Assembly (NCBI RefSeq): GCF_046197865.1
Contig: NZ_CP166990.1
Coordinates: 186,001-250,000 of the forward strand
Length of the DNA: 64,000 nt
Reading direction: 5' to 3'
DNA from: JAHKLT01 sp046197865
Lineage (GTDB): Archaea > Methanobacteriota > Methanobacteria > Methanobacteriales > Methanobacteriaceae
Both the position numbers and the translations under genes were made by a program. A model generated the notes under the pieces. That model worked only from the letters and a program-made list of their open reading frames with translations, searched no databases and had not been told where the DNA came from. How positions within the stretch are numbered: the stretch's first letter is position 1; the number at the start of each line of letters is the position of its first letter. Of this stretch, positions 45,841 to 56,400 are shown in pieces.

Positions 45841-46637
45841 TGTTTTCAAAAATCAAAAAAATCTTAGGTGCCTCTGAAGATGAAGTTCAAGAGACAGTAA
45901 AAGCTGATACTCCTAAAGCTAAACCTGCTGCAAAAGCTAGTGCAAAACCACGTATTGGTTATATTCACTTAAGCGGGTGTACTGGAGACGGTATTTCTCT
46001 TACTGAAAATTATGATATATTAGCACCATTACTTACTGACATGGTTGACATAGTATATGGTCAAACATTAGTAGATGCATGGGAAATGCCTGAAATGGAC
46101 TTATGTTTAATCGAAGGATCCGTGTGTCTTCAAGATGAACACAGTGTACATGAACTCTTAGAAGCTCGTAAAAAATCTACACTTCTTTGTGCTTTCGGTT
46201 CATGTGCTATGAATGGTTGTTTCACAACTTTTGCTCGTGGTGGACAACAAGCTCAACCTAAACAAGAATCCTTTGTAGCTATTAGTAACTTAGTTAAAGT
46301 TGACTTAGCACTTCCTGGATGTCCTGTTTCTCCTGAAATGATAGCTAAATCAGTTGTCGCATTAATCAATGGAGATATGGATTACTTACAACCTGCTTTA
46401 GATATTGCTGGTTGTAATAGTGCTTGTGGTTGTGACTTACTTACAGGTATTATGAATAAAGCTTTATGTACTGGATGTGGAACTTGTGGTATGGCTTGTC
46501 AAACTAGAGCTATTACAATGATCCAAGGAAGACCACATATAGATCTTGATAGATGTATTAAATGTGGATCTTGTTATATGAGCTGTCCAAGATCATGGTT
46601 ACCTGAAACACAAATTAAAAAGGAATTAAATTTATAG
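45840..46637 (+). CDS. frhG: F420-reducing hydrogenase subunit gamma, FrhG
   Basis: The 265-residue small subunit carrying Fe-S clusters from the Ni-Fe site to FrhB. The proximal cluster ligands are in [27 protein letters not shown] and PGCPVSPE. Two ferredoxin-type [4Fe-4S] motifs close the protein: [12 protein letters not shown] and [12 protein letters not shown]. An N-terminal Ala/Lys-rich stretch ([12 protein letters not shown], about 26-38) is an extra flexible segment. The ATG overlaps the frhD stop. Confidence 0.95.
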   Translation: MFSKIKKILGASEDEVQETVKADTPKAKPAAKASAKPRIGYIHLSGCTGDGISLTENYDILAPLLTDMVDIVYGQTLVDAWEMPEMDLCLIEGSVCLQDEHSVHELLEARKKSTLLCAFGSCAMNGCFTTFARGGQQAQPKQESFVAISNLVKVDLALPGCPVSPEMIAKSVVALINGDMDYLQPALDIAGCNSACGCDLLTGIMNKALCTGCGTCGMACQTRAITMIQGRPHIDLDRCIKCGSCYMSCPRSWLPETQIKKELNL

Positions 46638-46649
46638 GGAGGTTAAATC

Positions 46650-47501
46650 ATGGTATTAGGTACTTATAAAGAAGCAATTTCTGCAAGAGCTACTGATAAA
46701 AGAGTTCAAGATGTTTCACAAGATGGAGGTATTGTCTCTGCTTTATTTATGTATGCTTTAGAAGAAGGTATTATCGAAGGCGCTGTTGTTGCTGGCAATA
46801 CTGATGAAAAATGGAGACCTCAACCTGTTGTTGCTATGGATGCAGAAGAAATTATTGCTGCTGCAGGGACAAAATATACAATGTCTCCAAATATTGCTGC
46901 AGTCAAAGAAGCTGTCCGTCAATGTGGTGTTGAAAAATTAGGTATTGTAGGCACTCCTTGCCAAATCAATGGTCTTAGGAAAATGCAAGTTTACCCATTT
47001 TCATCCAGATTTATAGCAGACAAAGTTAAATTAGTTCTTGGTATTTTCTGTATGGAAAATTTCCCTTATGCATCATTAGATACTTTCATTGATGCTCAGT
47101 TAAATTCCACTATGGATGAAACTAAAAAAATGGATATTGGAAAAGGAAAATTCTGGGCTATATCTGATAAAGGAGAAGAAGGTCTTCCTCTTAAAAAGAC
47201 TCATGGATATGAGCAAGCTGGATGTAATATCTGTTCAGATTATGTAGCTGAATATTCTGATCTTTCTACAGGATCTGTAGGATCTCCAGATGGTTGGTCT
47301 ACTGTTTTACTCAGAACTGACGATGGTAATTCTATATTCAAAGCTGCAGTCGATGCAGGTGTTATTGAAACCAAAAACATGGATGATGTAAAACCAGGTT
47401 TACCTTTACTTGAAAAATTAGCTAAAGGTAAAAAGGCTGATGCTAAAAAAGAAATTGATAATAGAACTTCAATGGGACTTCCAGTTCCTAACATCTATTA
47501 A
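46650..47501 (+). CDS. frhB: F420-reducing hydrogenase subunit beta, FrhB
   Basis: The 283-residue flavin and F420-binding subunit that hands electrons to F420. Family blocks include [44 protein letters not shown] and [13 protein letters not shown], with the Fe-S ligand [22 protein letters not shown] precedes the ATG 13 bases after frhG. It completes the frhADGB order seen in Methanobacteriales. Confidence 0.96.
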   Translation: MVLGTYKEAISARATDKRVQDVSQDGGIVSALFMYALEEGIIEGAVVAGNTDEKWRPQPVVAMDAEEIIAAAGTKYTMSPNIAAVKEAVRQCGVEKLGIVGTPCQINGLRKMQVYPFSSRFIADKVKLVLGIFCMENFPYASLDTFIDAQLNSTMDETKKMDIGKGKFWAISDKGEEGLPLKKTHGYEQAGCNICSDYVAEYSDLSTGSVGSPDGWSTVLLRTDDGNSIFKAAVDAGVIETKNMDDVKPGLPLLEKLAKGKKADAKKEIDNRTSMGLPVPNIY

Positions 47502-47535
47502 TTTTTCTTTTATTTTTTTATTTTTTTTAATTATA

Positions 47536-48456
47536 TTATTTTGTTGTAATCATACAACCATCTTTTTCAACAATTACTGTATGTTCTTTTTGTGAGACTA
47601 ATCCACCAGTTTTTTCTTTTAATGTATGATATGGATATATTGCCATAGCTTCTGATAGTTGTTTTAAAGATAATTGCAATCTATGTTCATTAAATTCTTT
47701 TGTAAGCCATCTACCTGAGAAAGGAAGGCTTTTATAATTTGTTTGAATGTATTGTAATACTTTTTTTGTTTGAGCCATTCTAAATGGCTTATTTTTTAAA
47801 AATGAATAAATATATGTTCCTGGTGCATCATTTACATATCCTATACCATTAGTTGCAAAAGGTTCAATAGCTAAAGCTTGTCCTTCTTCTAATTTTGTAG
47901 TATCATTATTTTCAATGTTTGGAATAAATAATCCTGCATGCAATATTCCTTGTTCTAAGCTATGTCCTCCAAGATTTGCTATTGGATTTAATTTATATTC
48001 GTGTATTGCATCTTCTACTGCTTTACCTATTTTATTAACTTCTATTCCTGCTCTTACAGTACTAATCGCAGCATCTAATCCTGCAGCAGATGCATCAATA
48101 ATTCTTTGTCGTAGTTCTAATTCTTCTACACTAAATAACTCTTCTATGTTATCTCCAGGGACCATAATCGTTACTGCAGAATCAGCTATATATCCATCTA
48201 TATGTGCACCTAAATCTAACTTAACTAAATCTCCTGTAACCATTTTTGCCTCATCGTTTAGGGCAGATGTATAATGTGCGGTTATTTCATTAATTGATAC
48301 ATTACAAGGAAACGCTATTCCTGCTCCATTATTGATTATTTCATTTTCTACATATTCTACTAAATCAATGATTTTTAAATCATTTTTAATCATTTTTGAA
48401 GCATCATTTCTTATTTTAGATACAATTTTTCCTGCTTTTATATAAGATTCAATCAT
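47536..48456 (-). CDS. map: Methionine aminopeptidase, type II
   Basis: A 306-residue archaeal MetAP that removes the initiator methionine from nascent proteins. The pita-bread fold ligands are visible: Asp in VKLDLGAHIDGYIADSAVT, His in LGGHSLEQG, Glu in EPFATNG, and a final Glu in SQKEHTVIVEKDG. The insertion between the central motifs marks type II. ATG 48456 follows AAAAGGA at good spacing; an in-frame TTG at 48474 overlaps that site. It converges on frhB across 34 bases. Confidence 0.96.
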   Translation of the reverse strand: MIESYIKAGKIVSKIRNDASKMIKNDLKIIDLVEYVENEIINNGAGIAFPCNVSINEITAHYTSALNDEAKMVTGDLVKLDLGAHIDGYIADSAVTIMVPGDNIEELFSVEELELRQRIIDASAAGLDAAISTVRAGIEVNKIGKAVEDAIHEYKLNPIANLGGHSLEQGILHAGLFIPNIENNDTTKLEEGQALAIEPFATNGIGYVNDAPGTYIYSFLKNKPFRMAQTKKVLQYIQTNYKSLPFSGRWLTKEFNEHRLQLSLKQLSEAMAIYPYHTLKEKTGGLVSQKEHTVIVEKDGCMITTK

Positions 48457-48559
48457 ATTATTTTTCCTTTTCAAACTAGTTTATAAAGAAATATTTCTTA
48501 TTCATAATTTTTATATACTTCTAATTATAAATTTTTTAGTATACTAATGGAGGCAAATA

Positions 48560-48952
48560 ATGAATTTAGACATACCATCTCAATTATATAATTTAATAAT
48601 AATTTTAATAGTATGTATTGTGCTTATAATTATATTAATCCAATGGAGAAAGGTAAAACAATCTCAAAGCTCAGTTCAATTACTTGAAAAAGAAATCGAA
48701 CTTAAAAAAATGGCTATGGTTGAAAAAGATTTAGAATCCAAAAGATTGATGGAAAATCCAATACCTTTACCTAAAGAACAAGAAGAAAATTTAGCATCTA
48801 TTAGAGATTCTACCAATCAAGTAAGAAGCGATGTTGGGTTTTTACATAATGAGATTAATGAAAGATTAGCTCGTTTAGAAGCACAAACTGAACAGAAAAA
48901 ATTAGAAAAAATGCTTAAAGAAATTGAGCGTAAAGAAAAGAAATTACAATAA
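48560..48952 (+). CDS. Membrane-anchored coiled-coil protein (130 aa)
   Basis: I do not recognise a family. An N-terminal membrane helix (LYNLIIILIVCIVLIIILIQW, about 7-27) is followed by an almost entirely helical, highly charged cytoplasmic part with heptad-like stretches (LLEKEIELKKMAMVEKDLESK and the end LEKMLKEIERKEKKL). GGAGG precedes the ATG. The next gene, 12 bases downstream, has the same plan, so the pair probably forms one hetero-oligomeric membrane assembly. No catalytic motif is visible. Confidence 0.7.
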   Translation: MNLDIPSQLYNLIIILIVCIVLIIILIQWRKVKQSQSSVQLLEKEIELKKMAMVEKDLESKRLMENPIPLPKEQEENLASIRDSTNQVRSDVGFLHNEINERLARLEAQTEQKKLEKMLKEIERKEKKLQ

Positions 48953-48964
48953 TCTGGTGATATT

Positions 48965-49459
48965 ATGGGAATTATAGAAGTAATAGCTATAATAATTTTA
49001 ATATTGGCTGTTTTAATTCTAATTTATTATTATTTACAAAGTAATCCTTCAACTATGCAAGCAATTAATAGCTATATTCCTTCATCTTATGGTGGAAATA
49101 ATGTAGCTAATGACATTGAGTATATTGATGAAGATGAAGATTTTGTAGATGATGAAGATAAAGATTCAATGAGTAAAAAAATTAAAGTTAAATTAAATGA
49201 TATTGACATGTCTAGCTTTAATACTGATGCTTTTTCTAAAAAAATAGATGCTTTTTTAGATGAAAAAAGTGATGAACTCATTCAAGATTGGGAGTTAGCT
49301 ACTAAAACTGACTTAGCTGATCTTGAAGATAGATTTGATAATACTACTAAATCTATTGATTCTTTAGAGAAAAAATTTAATAATTTTAAAGAAGATTCAG
49401 ATAAGAAGTTCGATAATTTTGAAAATAGAATTCAAAAATTAGAAGAATCTAACGAATAA
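48965..49459 (+). CDS. Membrane-anchored acidic coiled-coil protein (164 aa)
   Basis: I do not recognise a family. A first helix (VIAIIILILAVLILIYYYLQS) anchors the protein. An acidic segment (YIDEDEDFVDDEDKDS, about 57-72) and a short conserved-looking domain (about 75-115) follow, then a C-terminal coiled coil (FDNTTKSIDSLEKKFNNF ... NRIQKLEES). It is encoded 12 bases after a second coiled-coil membrane protein, with GGTGAT before its ATG. A scaffolding or envelope role is a guess. Confidence 0.7.
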   Translation: MGIIEVIAIIILILAVLILIYYYLQSNPSTMQAINSYIPSSYGGNNVANDIEYIDEDEDFVDDEDKDSMSKKIKVKLNDIDMSSFNTDAFSKKIDAFLDEKSDELIQDWELATKTDLADLEDRFDNTTKSIDSLEKKFNNFKEDSDKKFDNFENRIQKLEESNE

Positions 49460-49467
49460 AACAAACC

Positions 49468-49477
49468 TTTATATAAT
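49468..49477 (+). promoter_or_regulatory. Promoter of the tRNA-iMet/RNase P RNA unit
   Basis: TTTATATAAT predicts a start near 49500, 35 bases before the tRNA. The 14 bases between the tRNA and RNase P RNA cannot hold a separate promoter, so both RNAs should come from this one. Confidence 0.6.
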
Positions 49478-49534
49478 GCTTCAAATAAAGTTTAATATAG
49501 CTATTATTTTAATAGTTATATTTTTTATTTGTAT

Positions 49535-49609
<75 letters not shown>

Positions 49610-49623
49610 CTTTTTACTAATTT

Positions 49624-49913
49624 TATAGCAAGTCAAAGACAGCTGCTGGTTATTTTTTAACTAAGGAAACTCCGCCCATCATTACAGACTATGATGTTTA
49701 AAGACATATACTGAGAAGTATGACTCTGGAGCAGAAACGACACGTCTTTTAATAGTTGACGATGATATTTAATTGAGGATATTAAAAGGATCGGTGAAAC
49801 GGCCAATCCATAGGATGCAAGAACAAATTTGTTGATGACCCCTGTTTGAGACAAGGTAGTTCGCTAAGATGAATGCTGTTAAACAGAAGGTGGGTTATTT
49901 TTGACATGCTATA
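49624..49913 (+). ncRNA. rnpB: RNase P RNA
   Basis: The catalytic RNA that matures tRNA 5' ends. P1 pairs TAGCA-A-GTCAAA at the start with TTTGAC-A-TGCTA at the end. The universal core is present as AAGGAAACTCCGCCC near the 5' side and ACAGAAGGTGGGTTAT near the 3' side, which together form P4, plus GAAACGGCC internally. About 290 nt is the usual archaeal size. It starts 14 bases after initiator tRNA-Met, so one transcript probably holds both enzyme RNA and substrate. Confidence 0.93.
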
Positions 49914-50299
49914 AAATTTATTTTTAATAAATTCTTTTTTTTCTTAACTATCAATATATAAATTGACTAAAAAACTTATTTTTTTAAAATTTTTTTATTT
50001 ATTTTAATAATTCCAATTTAATCTTTTAATCTAGTTTTTTCTTTAGAATTATAAAATTGCGTTGATTATTTCTTATTTTTCTTTTTATTGATTATGATTT
50101 AACTCCAAATTCATATAAATTTATTTTCATAGCTTTGTATTTTTATAATAATAATATTAAAGTAAACTTTATATTTATACACATAAACTTTATTAACTTA
50201 TAATTCTAAAATATTAATTATAAAATGTAATTTAATTTTTTTCTACTATAATTGCATTTTTAAATATTAATCTAAATTTTTAAAAAAGAGGTGAAAAAT
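49914..50299. other. A/T-rich spacer with no recognised feature
   Basis: About 385 bases of very A/T-rich DNA between RNase P RNA and the adhesin gene. The adhesin promoter should lie in the last 150 bases, but several TATA-like strings compete. No reading frame or stable hairpin stands out. Confidence 0.5.
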
Positions 50300-53290
50300 T
50301 TGAATTTTAAAAAGATAATATTAATATCTTTAATATTAGTTTTAGCTATTGGTGCGGTCAATGCTGAAGATACAATAATTGAAGATGTTAATGATAATAA
50401 TTTAAATTTGGACGATTATGAGATTGCATATGATGAAATTATATCTTATGATACTCTAAGTTCAACTGAATATGAAATAACTGATGAAAATTATGAAGAA
50501 TACTTTAATATAACAACTGGGGAATTTTTAGCAAATTCTACTATTGTTGATGGAGATATTATTAATGTAAATAATGTTTCTAATAAACATTTTGTTATTA
50601 ATAAGTCTTTAACTGTTAATTCTATAAAAGATAATGTTTTAAATAATATAAGCATCTATTTAGTCTCAGGAAGTGATGGAACAATTATTAATAATTTAAA
50701 TATTTTCAATGAAAAAGGAGATTATTCTTTAATTATTGAAGATGTTTCTAATATAGATGTAAATAATTGTATTTTTAATGTTAGTTCAGGAATTCCTATA
50801 AGTTTAAGTAATGCAAATAATATTACAATTAAGAATAATAATATTTATTCAATTAAAAATGATTCTTTAGAAATAAATGGCATTTATATAGAATCTTCTA
50901 GTAATATTGAAATTTTAAACAATGTTATTGAAGTTCTTTCTGGAAATGTCTCCTATACAAATGCAATTACAGCAGATAAAGTTTCTAATTTAACAATTTC
51001 AAAAAACAATATTAATGTTTATGGAGAAATTAAAACATTTTCTGTTGTGGTTAGTAATTCTGAAAATATTTTCATTGATTCTAATAATATAACTACTTTA
51101 GCATCTGAGAAAAATATAGATTGGTCTTTTTGGCCAGATTATGAGATTTTTTCTGTAGGAATGCATATTTATAGAAATGATAATACTGCTATTTCAAATA
51201 ATAATTTATACATGGGATCTAATGGATTAACTCCAGAAAACTTAGGAACAATTGAAAATATTTTAATCGATTCTTCTAATAATACTTTAATTGATTCAAA
51301 TAGTATTGTATCAAATGGTACAAAGTATGTTTATGGATTGAAAGTAGCTGGATATTTTGATATGAATAATTTTGATTATTATAAAAATATTAATACTACT
51401 ATTTCTAACAATGAATTTTATACTATTTCTGGACATCATTCAAATGGATTTACTATTTCTTCATTAACTGAATATACAAACATCTTTAATAACCAAATTA
51501 CTGTAATTGCTGATAATTTTACATATGGTGCTTATTTTGAAAATGATGGCAATGGCCCTACATATTATAATGATTTTTATAATAATTATATAACTGCTAT
51601 TAGTAATTATGCAGTTGGAATTCAAAATTATGGTCCTAGAAATTCTAAATTCCATGATAATTTTATTAATACAAGTGGAAATACTACAAGAGGTATTGAA
51701 ATTTTTGCAGGTACATGGAATAATGAATTTAATAATAATATTATCTATTCTCTAGGATCTAATGAAAACAGTACTGGTATTCAAATAGGGCAAAAAAATG
51801 ATGAAAATATTAAAAATAATGTTATTTTTGATAATTATGTAAGAACTAATGCAGAATATTCTGTTGTAATATTAAATGGGTCAACTATTAAAGATAATAA
51901 TGTTACTTTTAATGATTTGCGTAGTAATTCATTAATGGGAGATAATAGTGTTAAAGGTAATAATACAACTAATTTAATTGAAAATAATTTTTATAGTTTA
52001 AATACCTCATTAAATGGGTCTGACATTTCAATTTTATATAAAAATGATACTCAATATGTTGTTACTTTAATTGATGAAAATGGTAATATATTGGCTAATA
52101 AAACTATAACTTTTATATTTGATGGTCAAATTACTACTGCTATTACTAATGATGAAGGTAAAGCTTATTTAACAATTAGTAAAGATGTAGGAACTTATGA
52201 AGTTACAGTATTATTTAATGGTACTGCTAACTATACTTCTTCTAATATAACTAATACTATTACTGTATTACCAACTATTAATGGATCAGATGTTAAAAAA
52301 TATTATAAGAATGGTACTCAATTTGAAGCTACAATAGTTGGTAGTGATGGTACTCCTTTAGCATATGCTAATGTTACTATTGTTATTAATGGTGTAAGTT
52401 ATAATCGTACTGCTGATGAAAATGGTTCTTTAAAATTCAGTATTAATTTAGCACCTGGCAATTATGCTCTTAAAATTACTAATCTTGCTGATAATGTATC
52501 TATGACTTATAATGTAACTGTTCTTTCTACTGTTTTTGCAGATAATGTTACTTTGTTTTATTGTAATGGTAGTAAGTATGGTGTGAGTGTTATTGATGGT
52601 GAGGGTAATCCTATTGTTGGTTGTAATGTTTCTTTGAATATTAATGGTGTTTTTTATGATCGTACTACTGATGTTAATGGTACTGCTTGGTTGAATATTA
52701 ATTTGGATCCAGGTACTTATACTATTACTGCTATACATCCTATTAGTGGTTTAGAAATTGGTAATGTTATTAAGGTTTTACCTACTTTAGAAAGTGAGGA
52801 TCTTGTTATGTTTTATCGTAATGGTAGTAAGTATGGTGTGACTGTTTATGATAAATTAGGTAATCCTATTGTTGGTCGTAATGTTTCTTTGAATATTAAT
52901 GGTGTTTTCTATAATCGTACTACTGATGTTAATGGTACTGCTTGGTTGAATATTAATTTGGATCCAGGTAATTATACTATTACTGCTGAACATCCTGTTA
53001 CTGGTTTAAAATTAGGTAATAATATTGAAGTTCGTCCTACTGTTTTTGCAGATGATTTAACTAAAAAATTCGGTACAAATGATACTTATGATATTCATGT
53101 TTTAGATGGTCAAGGAAAACCAGTAAATAATGTTAATGTTACAATTAACATTAATGGAGTAATGTATGAAAGAACCACTGGTTCAGACGGAATAGTTAAA
53201 TTAAACATTAATTTAGATCCAAATACATATATTGCAACAATAATGTATAAAGGATACGAAACATCAAACATAGTTACTGTAAATGCTTAA
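50300..53290 (+). CDS. Adhesin-like surface protein with beta-helix and five Ig-like repeats
   Basis: About 996 residues. A signal peptide (FKKIILISLILVLAIGAVNA) leads to a parallel beta-helix region (about 60-575) of short Asn/Ile-rich turns (NNIYS, NNVIEV, NNEFYT). Five ~85-95-residue Ig-like repeats follow, each with ...YNGSKYGV..., NINGV.YxRTTD and NLDPGxYTI. There is no C-terminal membrane helix or sorting signal, so attachment must be non-covalent. TTG at 50300 is preferred as start (AGGTG, six bases, TTG); the GTG at 50291 lies inside that ribosome site. It opens the surface cluster with the CobN-like chelatase. Confidence 0.82.
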   Translation: MNFKKIILISLILVLAIGAVNAEDTIIEDVNDNNLNLDDYEIAYDEIISYDTLSSTEYEITDENYEEYFNITTGEFLANSTIVDGDIINVNNVSNKHFVINKSLTVNSIKDNVLNNISIYLVSGSDGTIINNLNIFNEKGDYSLIIEDVSNIDVNNCIFNVSSGIPISLSNANNITIKNNNIYSIKNDSLEINGIYIESSSNIEILNNVIEVLSGNVSYTNAITADKVSNLTISKNNINVYGEIKTFSVVVSNSENIFIDSNNITTLASEKNIDWSFWPDYEIFSVGMHIYRNDNTAISNNNLYMGSNGLTPENLGTIENILIDSSNNTLIDSNSIVSNGTKYVYGLKVAGYFDMNNFDYYKNINTTISNNEFYTISGHHSNGFTISSLTEYTNIFNNQITVIADNFTYGAYFENDGNGPTYYNDFYNNYITAISNYAVGIQNYGPRNSKFHDNFINTSGNTTRGIEIFAGTWNNEFNNNIIYSLGSNENSTGIQIGQKNDENIKNNVIFDNYVRTNAEYSVVILNGSTIKDNNVTFNDLRSNSLMGDNSVKGNNTTNLIENNFYSLNTSLNGSDISILYKNDTQYVVTLIDENGNILANKTITFIFDGQITTAITNDEGKAYLTISKDVGTYEVTVLFNGTANYTSSNITNTITVLPTINGSDVKKYYKNGTQFEATIVGSDGTPLAYANVTIVINGVSYNRTADENGSLKFSINLAPGNYALKITNLADNVSMTYNVTVLSTVFADNVTLFYCNGSKYGVSVIDGEGNPIVGCNVSLNINGVFYDRTTDVNGTAWLNINLDPGTYTITAIHPISGLEIGNVIKVLPTLESEDLVMFYRNGSKYGVTVYDKLGNPIVGRNVSLNINGVFYNRTTDVNGTAWLNINLDPGNYTITAEHPVTGLKLGNNIEVRPTVFADDLTKKFGTNDTYDIHVLDGQGKPVNNVNVTININGVMYERTTGSDGIVKLNINLDPNTYIATIMYKGYETSNIVTVNA
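52546..53040 (+). repeat. Two near-identical ~250-bp repeats with atypical codon use
   Basis: The third and fourth Ig-like repeats of the adhesin share long identical DNA stretches, for example the coding for NINGVF, RTTDVNGTAWLNINLDPG. Codons shift to CGT for Arg and TTG for Leu here, while the rest of the gene uses TTA and rarely CGT. This suggests local duplication or conversion from another source. Confidence 0.65.
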
Positions 53291-53497
53291 ATTTTTTTCT
53301 TCTATTTTTTAGAAGAATTTTTTTTATTTTTTTTTAAAAGATTTTTATAAGTATTAATTTCTTTTTTTATTTTCATACAACCTTTATATTTTATATATTA
53401 TGCTGTATTTAATATTATATATAGTAAAAGAAACTTTAATTTTTATAAAGTATTTTTGCACTATGATTTTATTATTAATTATAATGGAGGTGAAAAT

Positions 53498-56400
53498 ATT
53501 AAAACTAATAAACTATTATCCATAGTTCTGTTTTTTTCAATAGTTTTAATTGTAACTGGAAATGTAATGGCAAATGATAATGAAAATATTGTTAACCATG
53601 ATTTAATTATTAATGACAATGCTTTATCTAATGAAGATTTATCTTTAGCATCTTCTGATACTATATTTGCATCTGATACTAGTTCAATCACAGTTAATGT
53701 TAAAGATTCTTATAACGAATCATTAAATACATGGGTTGAAGATGGATTTTCAATTTCAAATGCTAAAGTAGAAATTTTTGATTCTCAAAATAATTTAGTA
53801 TTTTCAGATTTAACTGATAAGAAAGGTCAAATAATATCTAATAACTTAAATAATGGCAATTATCGAGTTGATATTTCATATCTTACATATGAGATAAAAT
53901 CTTTTAATGTTAATTTAAATTCAAATAAAGTGTTAACTCACACTTTTTATCCAGATATAATATTGGTTATGACTATTGGTCATCAAGAAAAAATTGATGC
54001 TCTAATGGGATTAAGTAGGCGTGTAGCTTATATTCACACTGATGTTTATGAAAAAGAAAAAGATTGGCTATTAGAATTTGCAAATTATGTTCATTTAGAT
54101 ATGTATATTGATAGTAAAACTGATAGTATAGATTTGGGACCTATTAAAAATAGTCCTGCAAATGATAACTATAAAATAGCTTATACTTTTGGAGTATATG
54201 GCGATACAATTATAAAATCTCTTGGATTAAATTTTATAGGAGGTTCGGTTTTTAATAATACTCCTAATACATTAGAAAATACTTATATTGGGTCTTATTT
54301 TCAAGCACAAGATACTCCAGATATTAGTGTTATGGAAGAAAATATGAAAAATTATTTGGATTATATGTTTTATTTAATAAATCCTAATAAATATAAGAAT
54401 CCTACTTTAGATTCTTCTAGAACTCCTCTTTTTGTAGCTTCATTTGGTTTATATCATCCAGATATTGGTACTATATTAGCTCAACCAGAACCAGAATTAA
54501 TTAATAAGTGGATTATTTCTAATCCAGGATATGACGCTGATGGCAATGGTAGTCTTAATTGGATGGTAGAAGAATATTCGTTGTGGGCTCAAGAGTTTTC
54601 AAGTCCCGAATATTTAACTGAGCTTTTTGAAAAAGAATATTTTAAAAAATTTTCTTTTAATACACCTTATATTGCAATAGCTAGCTATTATGCAGGTGGT
54701 CCTCTTGTAGATGCTTTAATCAGAGCTTATGAATCAGAAAATAGAGCAGCTATAAATGTATTTCAAAGTGTTCCTGATCCAAAACTTTCTCTTGCAAAAA
54801 TATTAGCAGGAGTTAATAATGCTTCCAAATATGGATTTTCAGCTGTAAATTCATTAGTAAGTTGGTCTTTGGATTATTCTAATTTAGGTAATGGTGGAGC
54901 TACTGATACTTTATCAGAATTAGATTTATCTATATTAAATGCTGTTAACCAAATTTCAGAAACCAGCTATAATAATGAACTTGGCCCTCAAATGGAATGG
55001 ATTTATGCTGTTACAATTCCTAGTTTTGAAAGTATTTTTGGTTCAATTGTTGTTTCTTATGTTGATTCAAATGGTGTCGAGCAAATTATTCAATCTGGTG
55101 TTGATAAACTTGTTAAAATGACATTGGGATGGGCTAATCTTAAAGAAAAAGATAATGATGATAAAATTGTTTCTATTGTTCTTTATAATTATCCTCCAGG
55201 GAAAAATGAAATTGGTGCTTCATTTTTAGATGTTTTTGAAAGTATACATGATATATTAGAAGTATTATATGATGAAGGATATGATATTGGTATGTCTAAA
55301 GAAGAGATTCCTAATGCTAATGAAATTTACACTATTGTTGCTGAATTTGGTAATAAAGGGACTTGGGCTCAAGGACTTTTAAATGAATATGTAGAAAAGT
55401 ATTTTGATACATTAATGAATAACGGGCAACTTATCAATTCTGAAAAATATCAAGAATTGGTTATTGATTCATTAGATTATAGACTATATCAACAAATGTA
55501 TGATTATTGGAATGGAAGTGAAAATGAACTTGGAAAAATAATGGTATACAATGGTGAATATATTGTTATTCCTGGAATTTTCTTTGGAAATATTTTTATA
55601 ACATTTCAACCTAGTAGAGGTTGGGAAGAGGTTTCAAATTATCATGATTTGGAAATGCCTCCTCATCAACAATATGTTACATTTTATAAATGGTTAGATG
55701 AAGTATTAAATACAGATGCAATAATTAATTTAGGAACTCATGGAACACTGGAATTTTTGCCAGGGCGTTCTATTGGTCTTCAAGAAGATGATTGGTCTTT
55801 TGCTTTAACTTTAAATCCAACTATTTATCCATATATTGTATCTAATCCTGGTGAAGGAATGGTTGCAAAAGATAGATTGGGAAGTTTAATTATCACTCAT
55901 ATGACTCCTGCTATTGTTGAATCTGAGTTATATGGGGATTATGTTAAGTTAAAAGATGCGATTCTTCAATATGAAAATGCAGTAAAAAATAATGTTACTC
56001 AACAAATTGAAAATGCTCAAAAAGCAGTTATAGAATTTGCAATTTCATTAGGTTTTGATTCTAATTATGAATCTTTTGATAACTGGGCTGAGGAACTACA
56101 TGACTATTTGGAATTAATGGAAAATGATTTAAATGTATTGGGTATGCATTCTTTAGGATATGTGTTATCTGGTGAAGAATTAATCCAAGAAGTAATAACA
56201 ATTGTATCATCTAAAACAGAAATATATAATAGACTTACAGCTTTTTTATTCCCTGAACTTGCTGATTTAGATTTTTATAAAAATATAATTACAAATCGTA
56301 AATATGAAGGAGAAGTCGTTGAAATTAAGGCTTGGTTGTATAAATTTATTGAAGAACTCGTTTATAATACTGCTTCTTGTAATGATTTAGCTAAAAAATA

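Noticed and set aside
49657..49854. 65-residue minus-strand frame
   Set aside because: Lies wholly inside RNase P RNA, antisense.
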